The notes under the pieces: model-generated
The model's database searches: none
Seen by the model: the letters and a program-made list of their open reading frames with translations, nothing else
What the model was told of the DNA's origin: nothing
In this document: positions 15,290 to 23,261 of the stretch, piece after piece
How the letters are laid out: each line of letters opens with the position of its first letter
Position numbering within the stretch: the stretch's first letter is position 1
Translations under genes and position numbers: made by a program
Assembly: GCA_019239975.1 (NCBI GenBank)
Contig: JAFAZE010000115.1
Coordinates: 1-36,737, forward strand
Direction of reading: 5' to 3'
Origin: Streptosporangiaceae bacterium
GTDB lineage: Bacteria; Actinomycetota; Actinomycetes; Streptosporangiales; Streptosporangiaceae
DNA length: 36,737 bases

Positions 15290-16723
15290 GTGCTTGGCGG
15301 AGCCGTTAACGGCAGCGGTGCGCGGGACGCCCACGGCCGGACGCGGCGGCGGGCGGCACGCATGGCCGTGCCCCTGGCGGTACCGATGGCCCTCGGCCTT
15401 ACCCTCGGCGTGGTCCTGGCCGTCTCGTCCGGTCCGCCGGTCGCGCACATCACGCAGACGCTGGGCGCCCACGGGAAGGCGGGCAAGGCCCGGGGCGCGG
15501 CACACGGCCCCGCGCAAGCACACGGCGCCGCGCAGGCACATGTCGCCGCGCAAGCCGCGGCACCCGGCGCGGACTGCGTGCTGATCATGCCGCCGGATCC
15601 GCTGAGCGCCCGCGGTCTCGCCACCCCGTACCAGCTCACCGGCCCGCGCGGAATGACGCCCCGCCGGTCCGGCTGCACCGAATCCAACCCGAACGCGAGC
15701 GCCTTCGTCCAGGCCACGATCCTGGACCCGCGCACCGGGCGGCTGTACACCTACGAGCCCCTGGTCATAACGCGGGGCACGGTCCCCGCCGCGGCGCCGG
15801 CGGCGCCGCGGCTGCCGCGCGGCGCCGTCACCGGCATCATGATCGGCTCCAACGGCCAGACGCTGACGCTCGCCGGGACGGGGCGCGCCGGGGCGCACTG
15901 CGTGAACGGCCGGGGGACATCCGTCTTCGGCGAGGTGGCGTACTGCGACAGCGCCGCGTTCTACCGGGCCGCGCGCCGGGCAGAGGCCCTCGGCAAGCTG
16001 GCGATCCCGGCACCCGGCGTGTCGCCGTACACCGGCCAGCCGTGTCCCACCACGCGGAGCTTCGAGATCGTCGACCAGGACCAGAGCGACAACGTGACGG
16101 CTGAGTACCTGCTGACCCGCGACGGCCGGACGGCGCAGCGCAACCGCGCGAACAGCCGGGCGCTGCCCGGTGCGGTCACCCTGGCCAACGGCAGCGACAA
16201 CGTGCTGCTCGACGGCTTCGTGCTGCCCGCGCTGGGCTGCAGCCCGTTCACCGCGCCGGACCTGTCCGACGGCGGCCGGCCCGGGACCTCGCAGGCCCTG
16301 AACGAGCTGTCGGCGGCCGCCGGCCAGCGGGCGCCGGCCGCGCTGGTGCCCGAGAACGACCCGATGACGCTGCTGAACGGCCGGTTCAGCACTGCGAAGA
16401 CGGACCTGTACCGGCTCAGCGTCGGCCAGCCGCCGGTCTCGCCGTATCAGGCCGCCGACTCTCCGGCCGGCTACTGCGCGAACATGCTGAACGCCCAGAC
16501 CGCCTTCCTCGCGGACAACGCCGCGCGGCTGAGCGCGGCCCCGTCCCCGGTGCCCTCGGCCGGCACAAACCTGCTGACGTTCATGGGTGCCCGGCTGAGC
16601 GCGTCGTTCGCGAACCTGGGCTGCGCGCAGTTCGGGCTCACGGACACGGTGCAGCTCACGCTCGACCGCAACGGGGTGGCCACGGCGGTCACACTGCTGC
16701 TGGACCGGCAGATGCAGCGATAA
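15290..16723 (+). CDS. Membrane-anchored secreted eight-cysteine protein, paralogue 2
   Basis: The 477-residue protein aligns end to end with the one at 12237: the same TM motif (MAVPLAVPMALGLTLG, about 25-46), a linker here rich in Ala/His/Gln, then the same extracellular domain. All eight cysteines occur in the same blocks (DCVLIMP, GCTES, HCVNG, YCDSA, CPTTRSF, GCSPFTAP, YCANML, GCAQFGL), predicting four disulfides or metal sites. VDQDQSDNVTAEYL is nearly identical to the paralogue. It lacks the His-rich C-terminal tail and ends shortly after the last conserved strand. GTG 15290 has GCGGAGGC about nine bases upstream. The 117-bp leader shares the GGTCTAAC octamer with paralogue 1. Function unknown. 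Confidence 0.82.
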   Translation: MLGGAVNGSGARDAHGRTRRRAARMAVPLAVPMALGLTLGVVLAVSSGPPVAHITQTLGAHGKAGKARGAAHGPAQAHGAAQAHVAAQAAAPGADCVLIMPPDPLSARGLATPYQLTGPRGMTPRRSGCTESNPNASAFVQATILDPRTGRLYTYEPLVITRGTVPAAAPAAPRLPRGAVTGIMIGSNGQTLTLAGTGRAGAHCVNGRGTSVFGEVAYCDSAAFYRAARRAEALGKLAIPAPGVSPYTGQPCPTTRSFEIVDQDQSDNVTAEYLLTRDGRTAQRNRANSRALPGAVTLANGSDNVLLDGFVLPALGCSPFTAPDLSDGGRPGTSQALNELSAAAGQRAPAALVPENDPMTLLNGRFSTAKTDLYRLSVGQPPVSPYQAADSPAGYCANMLNAQTAFLADNAARLSAAPSPVPSAGTNLLTFMGARLSASFANLGCAQFGLTDTVQLTLDRNGVATAVTLLLDRQMQR

Positions 16724-16790
16724 GGATTTACCGAACGGGCCGTGGTCTCACCCCGGGCCCACGCTCACCCGGCTGTGATGGCAGCCGTGC

Positions 16791-18113
16791 TCAGCCGGCC
16801 AGGAAGTTACCCGGCTGGGACGTCCCGAGCGGCGCGGATGCGCTGTCGGCCGGCAGCGCCGACGGGCTCACGAACCTGCTGCCGCCCGGTCCCGCCTCGA
16901 CGGCCTCGTGCAGCGCGCTGCCCTTGAGGTACTCGTGCCAGCTCAGGAACCACTCGGTCCAGCCGTCGTCCCACTGGCCCGCCTTGGGACTGCTGGTGAT
17001 CGTGATGGGGTCGCCGGGGATGGTCATGTTGTAGTACGTCTTCGCCGCGGCGGGAGGCAGGTTCACGCAGCCGTGACTCACGTTCGTGGTGCCCTGGTCG
17101 ACCACCGACCACGGGGCGGAATGGTAGTAGTCGCCGCTGAAGGTGAACCGGACCGCGAAGTTGACGAGCTCGTTGTAGTAGCCGGGAGACCCCTTCTTGC
17201 CGCCGCCGATCATGCGCACCGGGTTGTGCTTCTCCACGGTCAGGTAGGTGCCGTCGGGCGTCGGCATCGTCGCCCTTCCGGTGCTGATCGGCCAGTTGTA
17301 GGCGAGCTTGCCGCCGACGTAGATGAGCGTGCGGTGGATGGACGTGCTCGCCACCGCGATCACCGACTGCCCGATGCTGAATGTCTGGGTGAGGTCGTAG
17401 GTGCCGTACATCCCCTTGCCGCCCTCGACCCCGTTCAGGCGGCCGTCGAAGCTGACCGTCGTGTTCGCCGGCCAGTAGTCCCGCGGCCGGAAGTCCAGGT
17501 GCTCGCCGTCGTCCCAGTACCAGGCGCCGACGACGGGCTTGGACGTGGTGAGCCGCAGCGACCGCTCGACGGCGGCCCGGTCGGTGACCGGCCGGCTGAA
17601 GATCAGCATGAGCGGCATGCCGACGCCGTAGGCCTGGTTCTGCCCCTCGTAGATCTCGGTCTGGAACGTCTGGCTCGGTGTCAGCGTGCGAAACGTGCTG
17701 GTCGTGGTGATCGGGTGGCCCTTGCCGTCGGTGCCGGTGGCGGTCACCGTGTAGGACTGCGAGGTGTTCAGCGTCCAGGCGCTGCGCCAGCTCTTTCCGT
17801 TGCCGCTGAGGGCGCCGGTCACGGGGTCGCCCGCGGTGCGCACGGTCACGTGCGTGACCTTGCCGTGCAGCGCCGTGACCGTGATGCCGGCGGCTGGGTC
17901 CGCGTCCCTGCTGCCCGGGGCGGGTGTGATCCTGAGCTCCTGCAGGACCGCGCCGGGCTTCGCGCCGCCCACCGCGCTGGGGTTCAGCTTCAGCGTGGTG
18001 GTCTGCCCACTGGAGCACGCCGCGGTGACAAGCGCCGCGGTTGCCGTCAGCGTCGCCGCGGCGTGGCGCCTGTACCGGCTCGAAGATGTGCGGTGGCTGC
18101 CGTACACGGTCAC
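16791..18113 (-). CDS. Lipoprotein L,D-transpeptidase (Ldt_Mt2-like)
   Basis: The 440-residue protein has a basic N-terminus and a lipobox TAAC followed by Ser-Ser (about residue 33), giving lipid attachment to the outer face of the membrane. Two Ig-like domains lead to a YkuD catalytic domain with the canonical motif NVSHGCVNL, catalytic Cys349, and an upstream His in YYHSAPWS. The TPDGTYLTVEKH and MIGGG stretches are as in mycobacterial 3-3 crosslinking enzymes. A roughly 85-residue C-terminal tail follows, with the WTEWFLSWHEYL helix often seen in this family. The start is GTG 18113; GTG 18107 is possible. Lnt, which would N-acylate this lipoprotein, is encoded 114 bp upstream on the same strand. 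Confidence 0.9.
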   Translation of the reverse strand: MTVYGSHRTSSSRYRRHAAATLTATAALVTAACSSGQTTTLKLNPSAVGGAKPGAVLQELRITPAPGSRDADPAAGITVTALHGKVTHVTVRTAGDPVTGALSGNGKSWRSAWTLNTSQSYTVTATGTDGKGHPITTTSTFRTLTPSQTFQTEIYEGQNQAYGVGMPLMLIFSRPVTDRAAVERSLRLTTSKPVVGAWYWDDGEHLDFRPRDYWPANTTVSFDGRLNGVEGGKGMYGTYDLTQTFSIGQSVIAVASTSIHRTLIYVGGKLAYNWPISTGRATMPTPDGTYLTVEKHNPVRMIGGGKKGSPGYYNELVNFAVRFTFSGDYYHSAPWSVVDQGTTNVSHGCVNLPPAAAKTYYNMTIPGDPITITSSPKAGQWDDGWTEWFLSWHEYLKGSALHEAVEAGPGGSRFVSPSALPADSASAPLGTSQPGNFLAG

Positions 18114-18227
18114 CTCTCTCGACCCGCCCTGCCGACCCCCGGGGAGCGACCCCGGGTTCCCGCCATGCCTACCAAGAGAACGAGCCCCCAGCTTCCCGAA
18201 GCCGTGCTCGCCATTCGCTGGCGGCGC

Positions 18228-19874
18228 TCAGTTTATCGGGCTTCCCAGGTCAGTTGCCGTGTCTGCGGAAATATCGGGCTGAGCGGGATCGGGCCGGGGC
18301 CGCCGTATCACGGCGGCGACCAGGGCGAGCACGGTGAGCATGATGAGCACGTACTCCGGCCATGGGCCGGCGTCGGCGGCGAGGGTCCGGTGGGTGATCA
18401 GCGGTACCCGGGCCTCGAGGATCGCCTGGCGCCACGTTCCGCCGCTGCTGGCCATGATGCCGCCATTGGGCGCGATGATCGCGCTGACGCCGGTGGTGCT
18501 GGCCACGATGACCGCGCGATCCTGTTCCACGGCGCGGACCCGGGCCATGGCGAGCTGCTGCTCCGTCTCGCCGGCCTGGCCGTCCCGCTCGAAGGTGGCG
18601 TCGTTGGTCTGCATCGCGAGCAGGTTCGCGCCGCCCGTCACGTCCGAGCGCACCAGGTCGTCGAAGCCGATCTCGTAGCAGATCACGTCACCGAGCCGGA
18701 TCGCGCCGGCCCGGAACACGACGTTGGTGTGCCCGGGTGTGAAGTCCACCGGCTGCAGCTGGGTCAGCGACGTGATCTTCGACACGATGGAGCGGAACGG
18801 TATGTACTCGCCGAACGGGACAAGCCGGCGCTTGACGTACTCGGCGACCGGTCCCTTGCCGGGAAGCCACAGCTGGCCGGCGTTGCGTACCGGGTTCTCC
18901 AGGACGGCGCCCACAAGCACCGGCCGCCCGATGGCCGCCACGGCGGCCGATATCTCCTGGTGGATGGGCGGGTACAGGCGCGGGTCGAGGCTCGTCGAGT
19001 TCTCCGGCCAGATCACCAGGTCCGGCGCCGCCATACGGCCGCTGGCTACCTGCCGGGCGAGCTGGATCGTGGCCGCCGCGTGATTCTGCGTGACGGTCGT
19101 GTCGTCGAGCTGGGCGCTCAGGCTCCGGGCCCGCGGCACGTTCCCCTGGATCGCGGCGACGACGGCGGTCGGCACCTTGCCCACCGGGTCGGCCGGCAGC
19201 GCGGCGCCGGCCAGCGCCAGGCCCGCGGTGGCGGCCAGCGCCAGGGCCGGGTACCGCAGGCTCCCGCCACCGCGCGCGATCTCCCGGCGCACGCCTCCGG
19301 CGCGCAGGACGGTCAGCAGCAGCCATGCCAGCGTCGCGCCGGCGAGTGCGACGAGGAACGTCAGCAGGGAAGCACCGCCGATCGCCGCCCATCCCGCGGT
19401 CGGCGCCCCAGCCTGGCTCATCGCGAGCCTGCCCCAGGGAAAGCCCCATGGCCACCGGTCCCTGACCCCTTCGACGGCCACCCACCACCCGGCCACGGCG
19501 GCCGGCCATCCGGGCAGCCGCAGCAGCAGCCGCTGCCCGATCGCGAGGACGGCGAAGATCACGGTCTCCGCGATGCTCAGCGCGAGCCAGGCGTACCACG
19601 CCACGTTGATCACCCACGCCAGCAGCGGCAGGAAGAAAGTGACCCCGAAGGCGAGACCGATGAGGAAGGACGCGCGGAGGCCGCGGCCGGACAGGGCGAG
19701 CACCAGCAGCGCCGGCCCGACGGCGGCCAGCGGCCATACCCCGGCCGGCGGAAACGCGGCGGCCAGTGCCGCCCCGCCGGCGAGGGCCGTGACCACCGCC
19801 CAGCGCGTCCGGAGCCGCGGGATGCCGGGCTCGGGCCGCGGCAGCAGCACCCTCGGCGCTTCCAGGGAGGTCAC
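18228..19874 (-). CDS. lnt: Apolipoprotein N-acyltransferase
   Basis: The 548-residue integral membrane protein has about six N-terminal hydrophobic segments, a nitrilase-like domain and a final C-terminal membrane helix. The catalytic triad is visible: Glu in VIWPENST, Lys in EYVKRRLVPFGEYIPFR and Cys in GDVICYEIGFDD. It adds the third acyl chain to lipoproteins after signal peptidase II. The start is given as GTG 19874, without an obvious ribosome binding site. In many actinomycetes lnt neighbours a polyprenol-phosphate mannose synthase gene; none is adjacent here. The downstream partner is a lipoprotein transpeptidase on the same strand, probably cotranscribed. Confidence 0.93.
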   Translation of the reverse strand: MTSLEAPRVLLPRPEPGIPRLRTRWAVVTALAGGAALAAAFPPAGVWPLAAVGPALLVLALSGRGLRASFLIGLAFGVTFFLPLLAWVINVAWYAWLALSIAETVIFAVLAIGQRLLLRLPGWPAAVAGWWVAVEGVRDRWPWGFPWGRLAMSQAGAPTAGWAAIGGASLLTFLVALAGATLAWLLLTVLRAGGVRREIARGGGSLRYPALALAATAGLALAGAALPADPVGKVPTAVVAAIQGNVPRARSLSAQLDDTTVTQNHAAATIQLARQVASGRMAAPDLVIWPENSTSLDPRLYPPIHQEISAAVAAIGRPVLVGAVLENPVRNAGQLWLPGKGPVAEYVKRRLVPFGEYIPFRSIVSKITSLTQLQPVDFTPGHTNVVFRAGAIRLGDVICYEIGFDDLVRSDVTGGANLLAMQTNDATFERDGQAGETEQQLAMARVRAVEQDRAVIVASTTGVSAIIAPNGGIMASSGGTWRQAILEARVPLITHRTLAADAGPWPEYVLIMLTVLALVAAVIRRPRPDPAQPDISADTATDLGSPIN

Positions 19875-19986
19875 GCTCGCAGCCTAATGCACCAGCCCGT
19901 GCCCGGCCCCGGCGCGTGAGCCGCGCGCAGACGGCGCTGGCACGGGTGCGGCCGGGTCACGAAGGGGGCAAGTTATTCATTTGACG

Positions 19987-20022
19987 TGAACACGGCAATC
20001 CCGCTGGGTTATATTCGTCTTC
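19987..20022 (+). promoter_or_regulatory. Candidate promoter for the leader ORF/small protein
   Basis: A clear -10 box TATATT (20010-20015) stands out in the GC-rich context. Upstream, TGAACA (19987-19992, 17-bp spacing) is a modest -35; the better TTGACG at 19981 is too far (23 bp). The inferred transcript start near 20022 leaves about 50 nt before the leader ORF. Confidence 0.4.
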
Positions 20023-20070
20023 ACAACGCCTCGAGTGGGGGACGTGCGTTTATCCGCCGAAGGGGCATAC

Positions 20071-20100
20071 ATGAACACGTGTGAATGGGCGGGGCGATGA
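20071..20100 (+). CDS. Nine-codon leader ORF (MNTCEWAGR) coupled to the next gene
   Basis: ATG 20071 is preceded by AAGGGG (20060-20065) at five bases, an ideal ribosome binding site. After nine codons the TGA at 20098-20100 overlaps the ATG at 20097 of the next gene (ATGA). The main gene itself has only a G-rich stretch two bases before its start, so it probably depends on re-initiation from this ORF. The peptide has no repeated amino acid that would indicate classical attenuation. Confidence 0.45.
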   Translation: MNTCEWAGR

Positions 20101-20360
20101 TCCGGATTCGGTACCGGGACCTTCCCCCCGGATTACACGCTCTGGCCGAGGTAACCGGCCAAAGCGCGATCATCTATCTTCTGCCGGGCCTGACGGCGGC
20201 GCAGCGCAAAGCGGCGCTTCGGCGGCTGCGGCATGAGGCCAGGATGGGGCTCGGCCCCATGCTGCCCGCCACCCACCTCGCCGTCGCGCTTACGGCGGAT
20301 CGCGCGCGGGCGGCGGCGCGGAACCTCATCGCGATCGTCCGGCTGCATCCATGGCGGTGA
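20097..20360 (+). CDS. Small conserved-looking protein of unknown function
   Basis: The 87-residue protein (from ATG 20097; ATG 20085 would add four) has no signal peptide or membrane segment. It has a beta-alpha-beta character: RIRYRDLPPGLHALAEV, a hydrophobic strand AIIYLLPGL, then a basic helix (AAQRKAALRRLRHEA) and a second hydrophobic stretch (LAVALTAD). Codon use has the local third-position G/C bias, so I regard it as real. It could bind nucleic acid through the basic helix, but nothing specific identifies it. A nine-codon leader overlaps its start. Confidence 0.6.
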   Translation: MIRIRYRDLPPGLHALAEVTGQSAIIYLLPGLTAAQRKAALRRLRHEARMGLGPMLPATHLAVALTADRARAAARNLIAIVRLHPWR

Positions 20361-20753
20361 CGCCTCCGGCGCCGCCCGCTCCTCCGTCCTCCTCGGGTGC
20401 CGCCCGCTCCTCCGTCCCCCTCCGGCGCCCCCCGCCCCTCCGTCCTCCTCGGGTGCCGCCCGCTCCTCCGCTCCTCCGCTCCTCCGCTCCTCCGTCCCCC
20501 CGGCCACCGCCCGCTCCTTCGTCCTCCTTCGGCGCGCCGCCCGCTCCTCCGTCCCCGGCCACCGCCCGCTCCTCCGTCCTCCTCCGGCGCCCGCCCGCTC
20601 CTCCGTCCCCCTCGGGGTGTGCCGACGTGGATCCCCGGGGGGTGTGCCTCGGCCTGTAGCCGCCTCCCCGCGCCGCCCGCGGCACCATAGTTTCCACCAT
20701 TTTGTCCGCGATGGATGCGTTATGGAAACGCGGGGTCATATACGGCACCCTGA

Positions 20754-20797
20754 TTTCCGCGACACCGCTCGCCCCATCAAATCGTGGAAATTTTGGG
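20754..20797. repeat. Palindromic element, copy 1
   Basis: TTTCCGCGA at 20754 and TCGTGGAAA at 20782 form imperfect arms (one mismatch) around CACCGCTCGCCCCA. The whole element recurs about 257 bp downstream. The arm sequence is the same as in the dispersed repeats at 180, 26361 and 36287 (TCGCGGAAA), so these are probably related families. Confidence 0.6.
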
Positions 20798-21010
20798 CCC
20801 AATACGGGGCTCTGGCATGTATTTCTGGGTGGCCACGGTCCGGGCTCACGGTCCGGGCTCACGATGGCGGCGGGGCCGCTGGCGCATTTGGCCCCGCCCA
20901 GTGGGGCCGCTGGCGCATTTGGCCCCGCGCAGAGGCCGGCCGCCGGCAGCGGGGATGTTACCTGTGGGCATGCAGGGTGGGTAGCGATCGATGAGGTTAG
21001 TTACCAACGC

Positions 21011-21052
21011 TCCGCGACACCGCTCGCCCCACCACGTCGTGGAAACTTTGGA
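21011..21052. repeat. Palindromic element, copy 2
   Basis: TCCGCGACACCGCTCGCCCC continues to TCGTGGAAACTTTGG, differing from copy 1 mainly in five central bases (CCACG for TCAAA). The conserved arms with a variable centre suggest selection on, or recent copying of, a hairpin-forming unit. Confidence 0.6.
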
Positions 21053-21120
21053 GTTATAGGTGGCAGCCGCCACGACGCAAATGCGGAATTTCCGGCATCA
21101 CGGAACCAGCATCAGCCCGG

Positions 21121-22995
21121 TCAGGCGGCGGTGACCGCTCCGGCGGTTCGGATCAGGGCGGCTATCCGGCTCGCGGGTACGCGCCCGGACCAGCGGCCCG
21201 GGCGGGTGAAGTAAGGACCTTGCGCGCTGTCGCAGCCGAGCCGGGCGAGCTGACGGGCCTGCGCGGCATCCCGGACGCCGGTCGCGGTGACGGTAACGCC
21301 GAGCGTGTGCGCGAGCCCGGTGACCGCGGAGATGACCGGTTCACTGAGTTCCGCCGTCAGGGACTCGTGCAGGCTCACGCCGGCGACGGGAAACACGCTG
21401 AGGTACCGGAACCCGGCGCTGCCGGTGCCGAAGCCGCCGGCGGCCACCCGCACTCCCAGGCCGGAAAGCCGCCGCAGCTCGTCCGAGCCCAGCGCGTCCG
21501 CGATCGCGGCCTCGTCGAACTCGAGCTGCAGCAGCGCGGGCGTCAGCCCGGACTCGCCGAGCACCGCCGCCACCTGGCCGGCGAGATCCGGCCGCGTCAG
21601 CTGCCCGCCGGGCACCCGGACGCTGACATACGGCGCCGCGCCGTCCTCCGGCGCGCCGGAGTCTTCCGCCGGGCGGCGGGCGGCCTCCTGCCAGGCACGC
21701 GCGTCCCGGCACGCCGTCTCGAGCATCCACCTGGTGAGCTGCGCCGCGACCCCGCTGCCCTCGGCGAGCGGGCCGAACGCATCGGCCGGAAGCTCGCCGA
21801 ACGCCGGGTGGTTCCAGCGCGGCACCGCCTCGGCGCCCCGGAGTTCGCCGTCCGCCAGCCCGAACACGGGCCGGTACTCGGTCCGGAACTCGCCGCGTTC
21901 CAGCCCGCCGCGGATCGATGCCGGGAAGGACGAAAGGCGGCCGTGACCCGCCGTGCCGTGGACCGCCCACCGGCCGGGGCCGGAGGACTTCGCCTCGTAC
22001 AGGGCGGCGTCCGCGTCGGCGACGATGCTGGCGGCGCCCGGCGGGCGCGCGGCGCTCTCCACGATCCCTGCGCACGCGGTTATGCTGATCCGCCCGGCCG
22101 CCAGCCGTATCGGCTGGCTGACCTCCGCGAGGATGTCGCTGGTGAGCGTTATCAGCCCGGTGAGGCCCGGCGAGCTCTCCGCCAGGACCACGAACTCGTC
22201 GCCGCCTATCCGCGCCGCCAGCGCGCCCCTCGCCCGGGCGGCCCGGCCGATGCGCTCGGCCACCGTGACGAGGAGCTGATCGCCCGCGTCGTGTCCGTGG
22301 CGGTCGTTCACCGCCTTGAACCCGTCGAGGTCCAGGTAGCAGAGGCCCACTCGGCCGCCGCCCGCGCCCCGTGCCTCCCCGGCGCCCCGCGCGTCTCCGG
22401 CGCCGCGTGCCTCCCCGGCGCCGCGTGCCTCCCCGGCGCTCAGCGCCGCGCCGAGCCTGCTGAAGAGCGCCGCGCGGTTGGGCAGCCCGGTGAGCGGGTC
22501 ATGCGTCGCCTGATGGAACAGGGTCTCGCTGAGGGTTCGCTGCTCGTCCGCTTCGGCGCGGCGGATCGCCTCCTGCTCCGCGAGCGTCCGGTCGCGAAGG
22601 GCCTGAACGTAGCCGTTGGCCAGCGCCCCGAGCAGCTCGCTCAGCCGGGGGACTAGGGCGGCGGCCGCGTCGCCGAGCAGCTCGGGGACCCGCAGGCTCA
22701 GCACGCGCAGGCTCTGGCCCAGCACCTCGGCGCCGGCGAAATCCGCGTCGGCCAGCGCCTGCCCGACGCCAGCCGCCCGCCGCGGCTCCAGGCGCGAGTC
22801 CCGCAGCGAGGAAAGCAGCGTGGCCGACAGCCCGGTGAGGAAGGGGCGCGCCTTCGTCCCGGCGCCGAGCGCGCCGGCCCACGCCTCGGCGAGCTGCGCC
22901 TCGAGGCTCCCGGCCGCGGTGCCGGCCGCGGTGCCGGCCGCGAGCAGGACCGCACCGGGAAGCTCCCTCGCCTCGTTCGGCGCCCCCTTGGCCAT
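21121..22995 (-). CDS. GGDEF diguanylate cyclase with degenerate EAL domain
   Basis: The 624-residue cytoplasmic protein has an N-terminal helical region of about 155 residues. The GGDEF domain follows (HDPLTGLPNR; LDLDGFKAVND; intact active site RIGGDEF, 264-268), so cyclic-di-GMP synthesis is likely. The C-terminal EAL-like domain is degenerate: EAL reads EAV (389-391), and the metal-binding DDFGTG reads GGFGTG (520-525). The final AEGVE reads ATGVR, while QGPYFTRP is kept. It is probably inactive as a phosphodiesterase and may bind nucleotide or regulate. A low-complexity insertion (188-212, four GEARGAG-like repeats) interrupts the start of the GGDEF domain. ATG 22995 has GGAG upstream. 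Confidence 0.88.
   Translation of the reverse strand: MAKGAPNEARELPGAVLLAAGTAAGTAAGSLEAQLAEAWAGALGAGTKARPFLTGLSATLLSSLRDSRLEPRRAAGVGQALADADFAGAEVLGQSLRVLSLRVPELLGDAAAALVPRLSELLGALANGYVQALRDRTLAEQEAIRRAEADEQRTLSETLFHQATHDPLTGLPNRAALFSRLGAALSAGEARGAGEARGAGDARGAGEARGAGGGRVGLCYLDLDGFKAVNDRHGHDAGDQLLVTVAERIGRAARARGALAARIGGDEFVVLAESSPGLTGLITLTSDILAEVSQPIRLAAGRISITACAGIVESAARPPGAASIVADADAALYEAKSSGPGRWAVHGTAGHGRLSSFPASIRGGLERGEFRTEYRPVFGLADGELRGAEAVPRWNHPAFGELPADAFGPLAEGSGVAAQLTRWMLETACRDARAWQEAARRPAEDSGAPEDGAAPYVSVRVPGGQLTRPDLAGQVAAVLGESGLTPALLQLEFDEAAIADALGSDELRRLSGLGVRVAAGGFGTGSAGFRYLSVFPVAGVSLHESLTAELSEPVISAVTGLAHTLGVTVTATGVRDAAQARQLARLGCDSAQGPYFTRPGRWSGRVPASRIAALIRTAGAVTAA
22357..22434 (-). repeat. 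In-frame tandem repeat inside the GGDEF domain
   Basis: A GC-rich 18-bp unit (GGCGCCGCGTGCCTCCCC on the plus strand) is repeated about four times with small changes. It encodes GEARGA/GDARGA units at residues 188-212. Its length keeps the frame. Such a hinge between the PNRAALFSRL helix and the first core strand is not a usual GGDEF feature and may vary in copy number between strains. Confidence 0.75.
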
Positions 22996-23261
22996 ATCGC
23001 GCTCCGTTTCGCCGTGTCTTCGCTCGCCGCCGGGCCCGCCTCCCGGCCCCGCCCCTTGCCGCTCATATATTTCACACCGGCACCATGCGCCTCGAAAGCA
23101 CCGCCCGCCCCGGCCGGATCACATAAGCGTCACTATAGGCGATGTGCCTAATACGAGAAGTGCAGAACCAAAGTATTTGTGACGGCGTGTTCGCTCTGCG
23201 CAGTCGGGCCGCGCCTGCCGGAACGCGCATCCTCACCAGGGGTGGGGGGTAGGGGCCTGTC

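Larger units (their letters stand above)
20361..21120. repeat. 760-bp gene-free repeat region
   Basis: From 20375 to 20615 about seven imperfect copies of CCGCCCGCTCCTCCGTCC occur, giving a plus strand almost free of A and very pyrimidine-rich. From 20836 a GGTCCGGGCTCAC duplication follows, then two copies of GGGGCCGCTGGCGCATTTGG (20872 and 20903, period 31). Open frames exist on both strands here only because stop codons are rare; their products are repetitive and I reject them. Two copies of a palindromic element are listed separately. Confidence 0.75.

Noticed and set aside
16908..19919. Plus-strand open frame of about 1000 codons
   Set aside because: It is antisense to lnt and the lipoprotein transpeptidase, both with clear catalytic motifs. 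Its product is low-complexity Arg/Gly/His-rich and exists because stops are rare in GC-rich DNA.
20233..20994. Several overlapping Pro/Arg/Ser-rich or Glu/Gly-rich frames
   Set aside because: Products are direct translations of tandem repeats with no start signals or family features.
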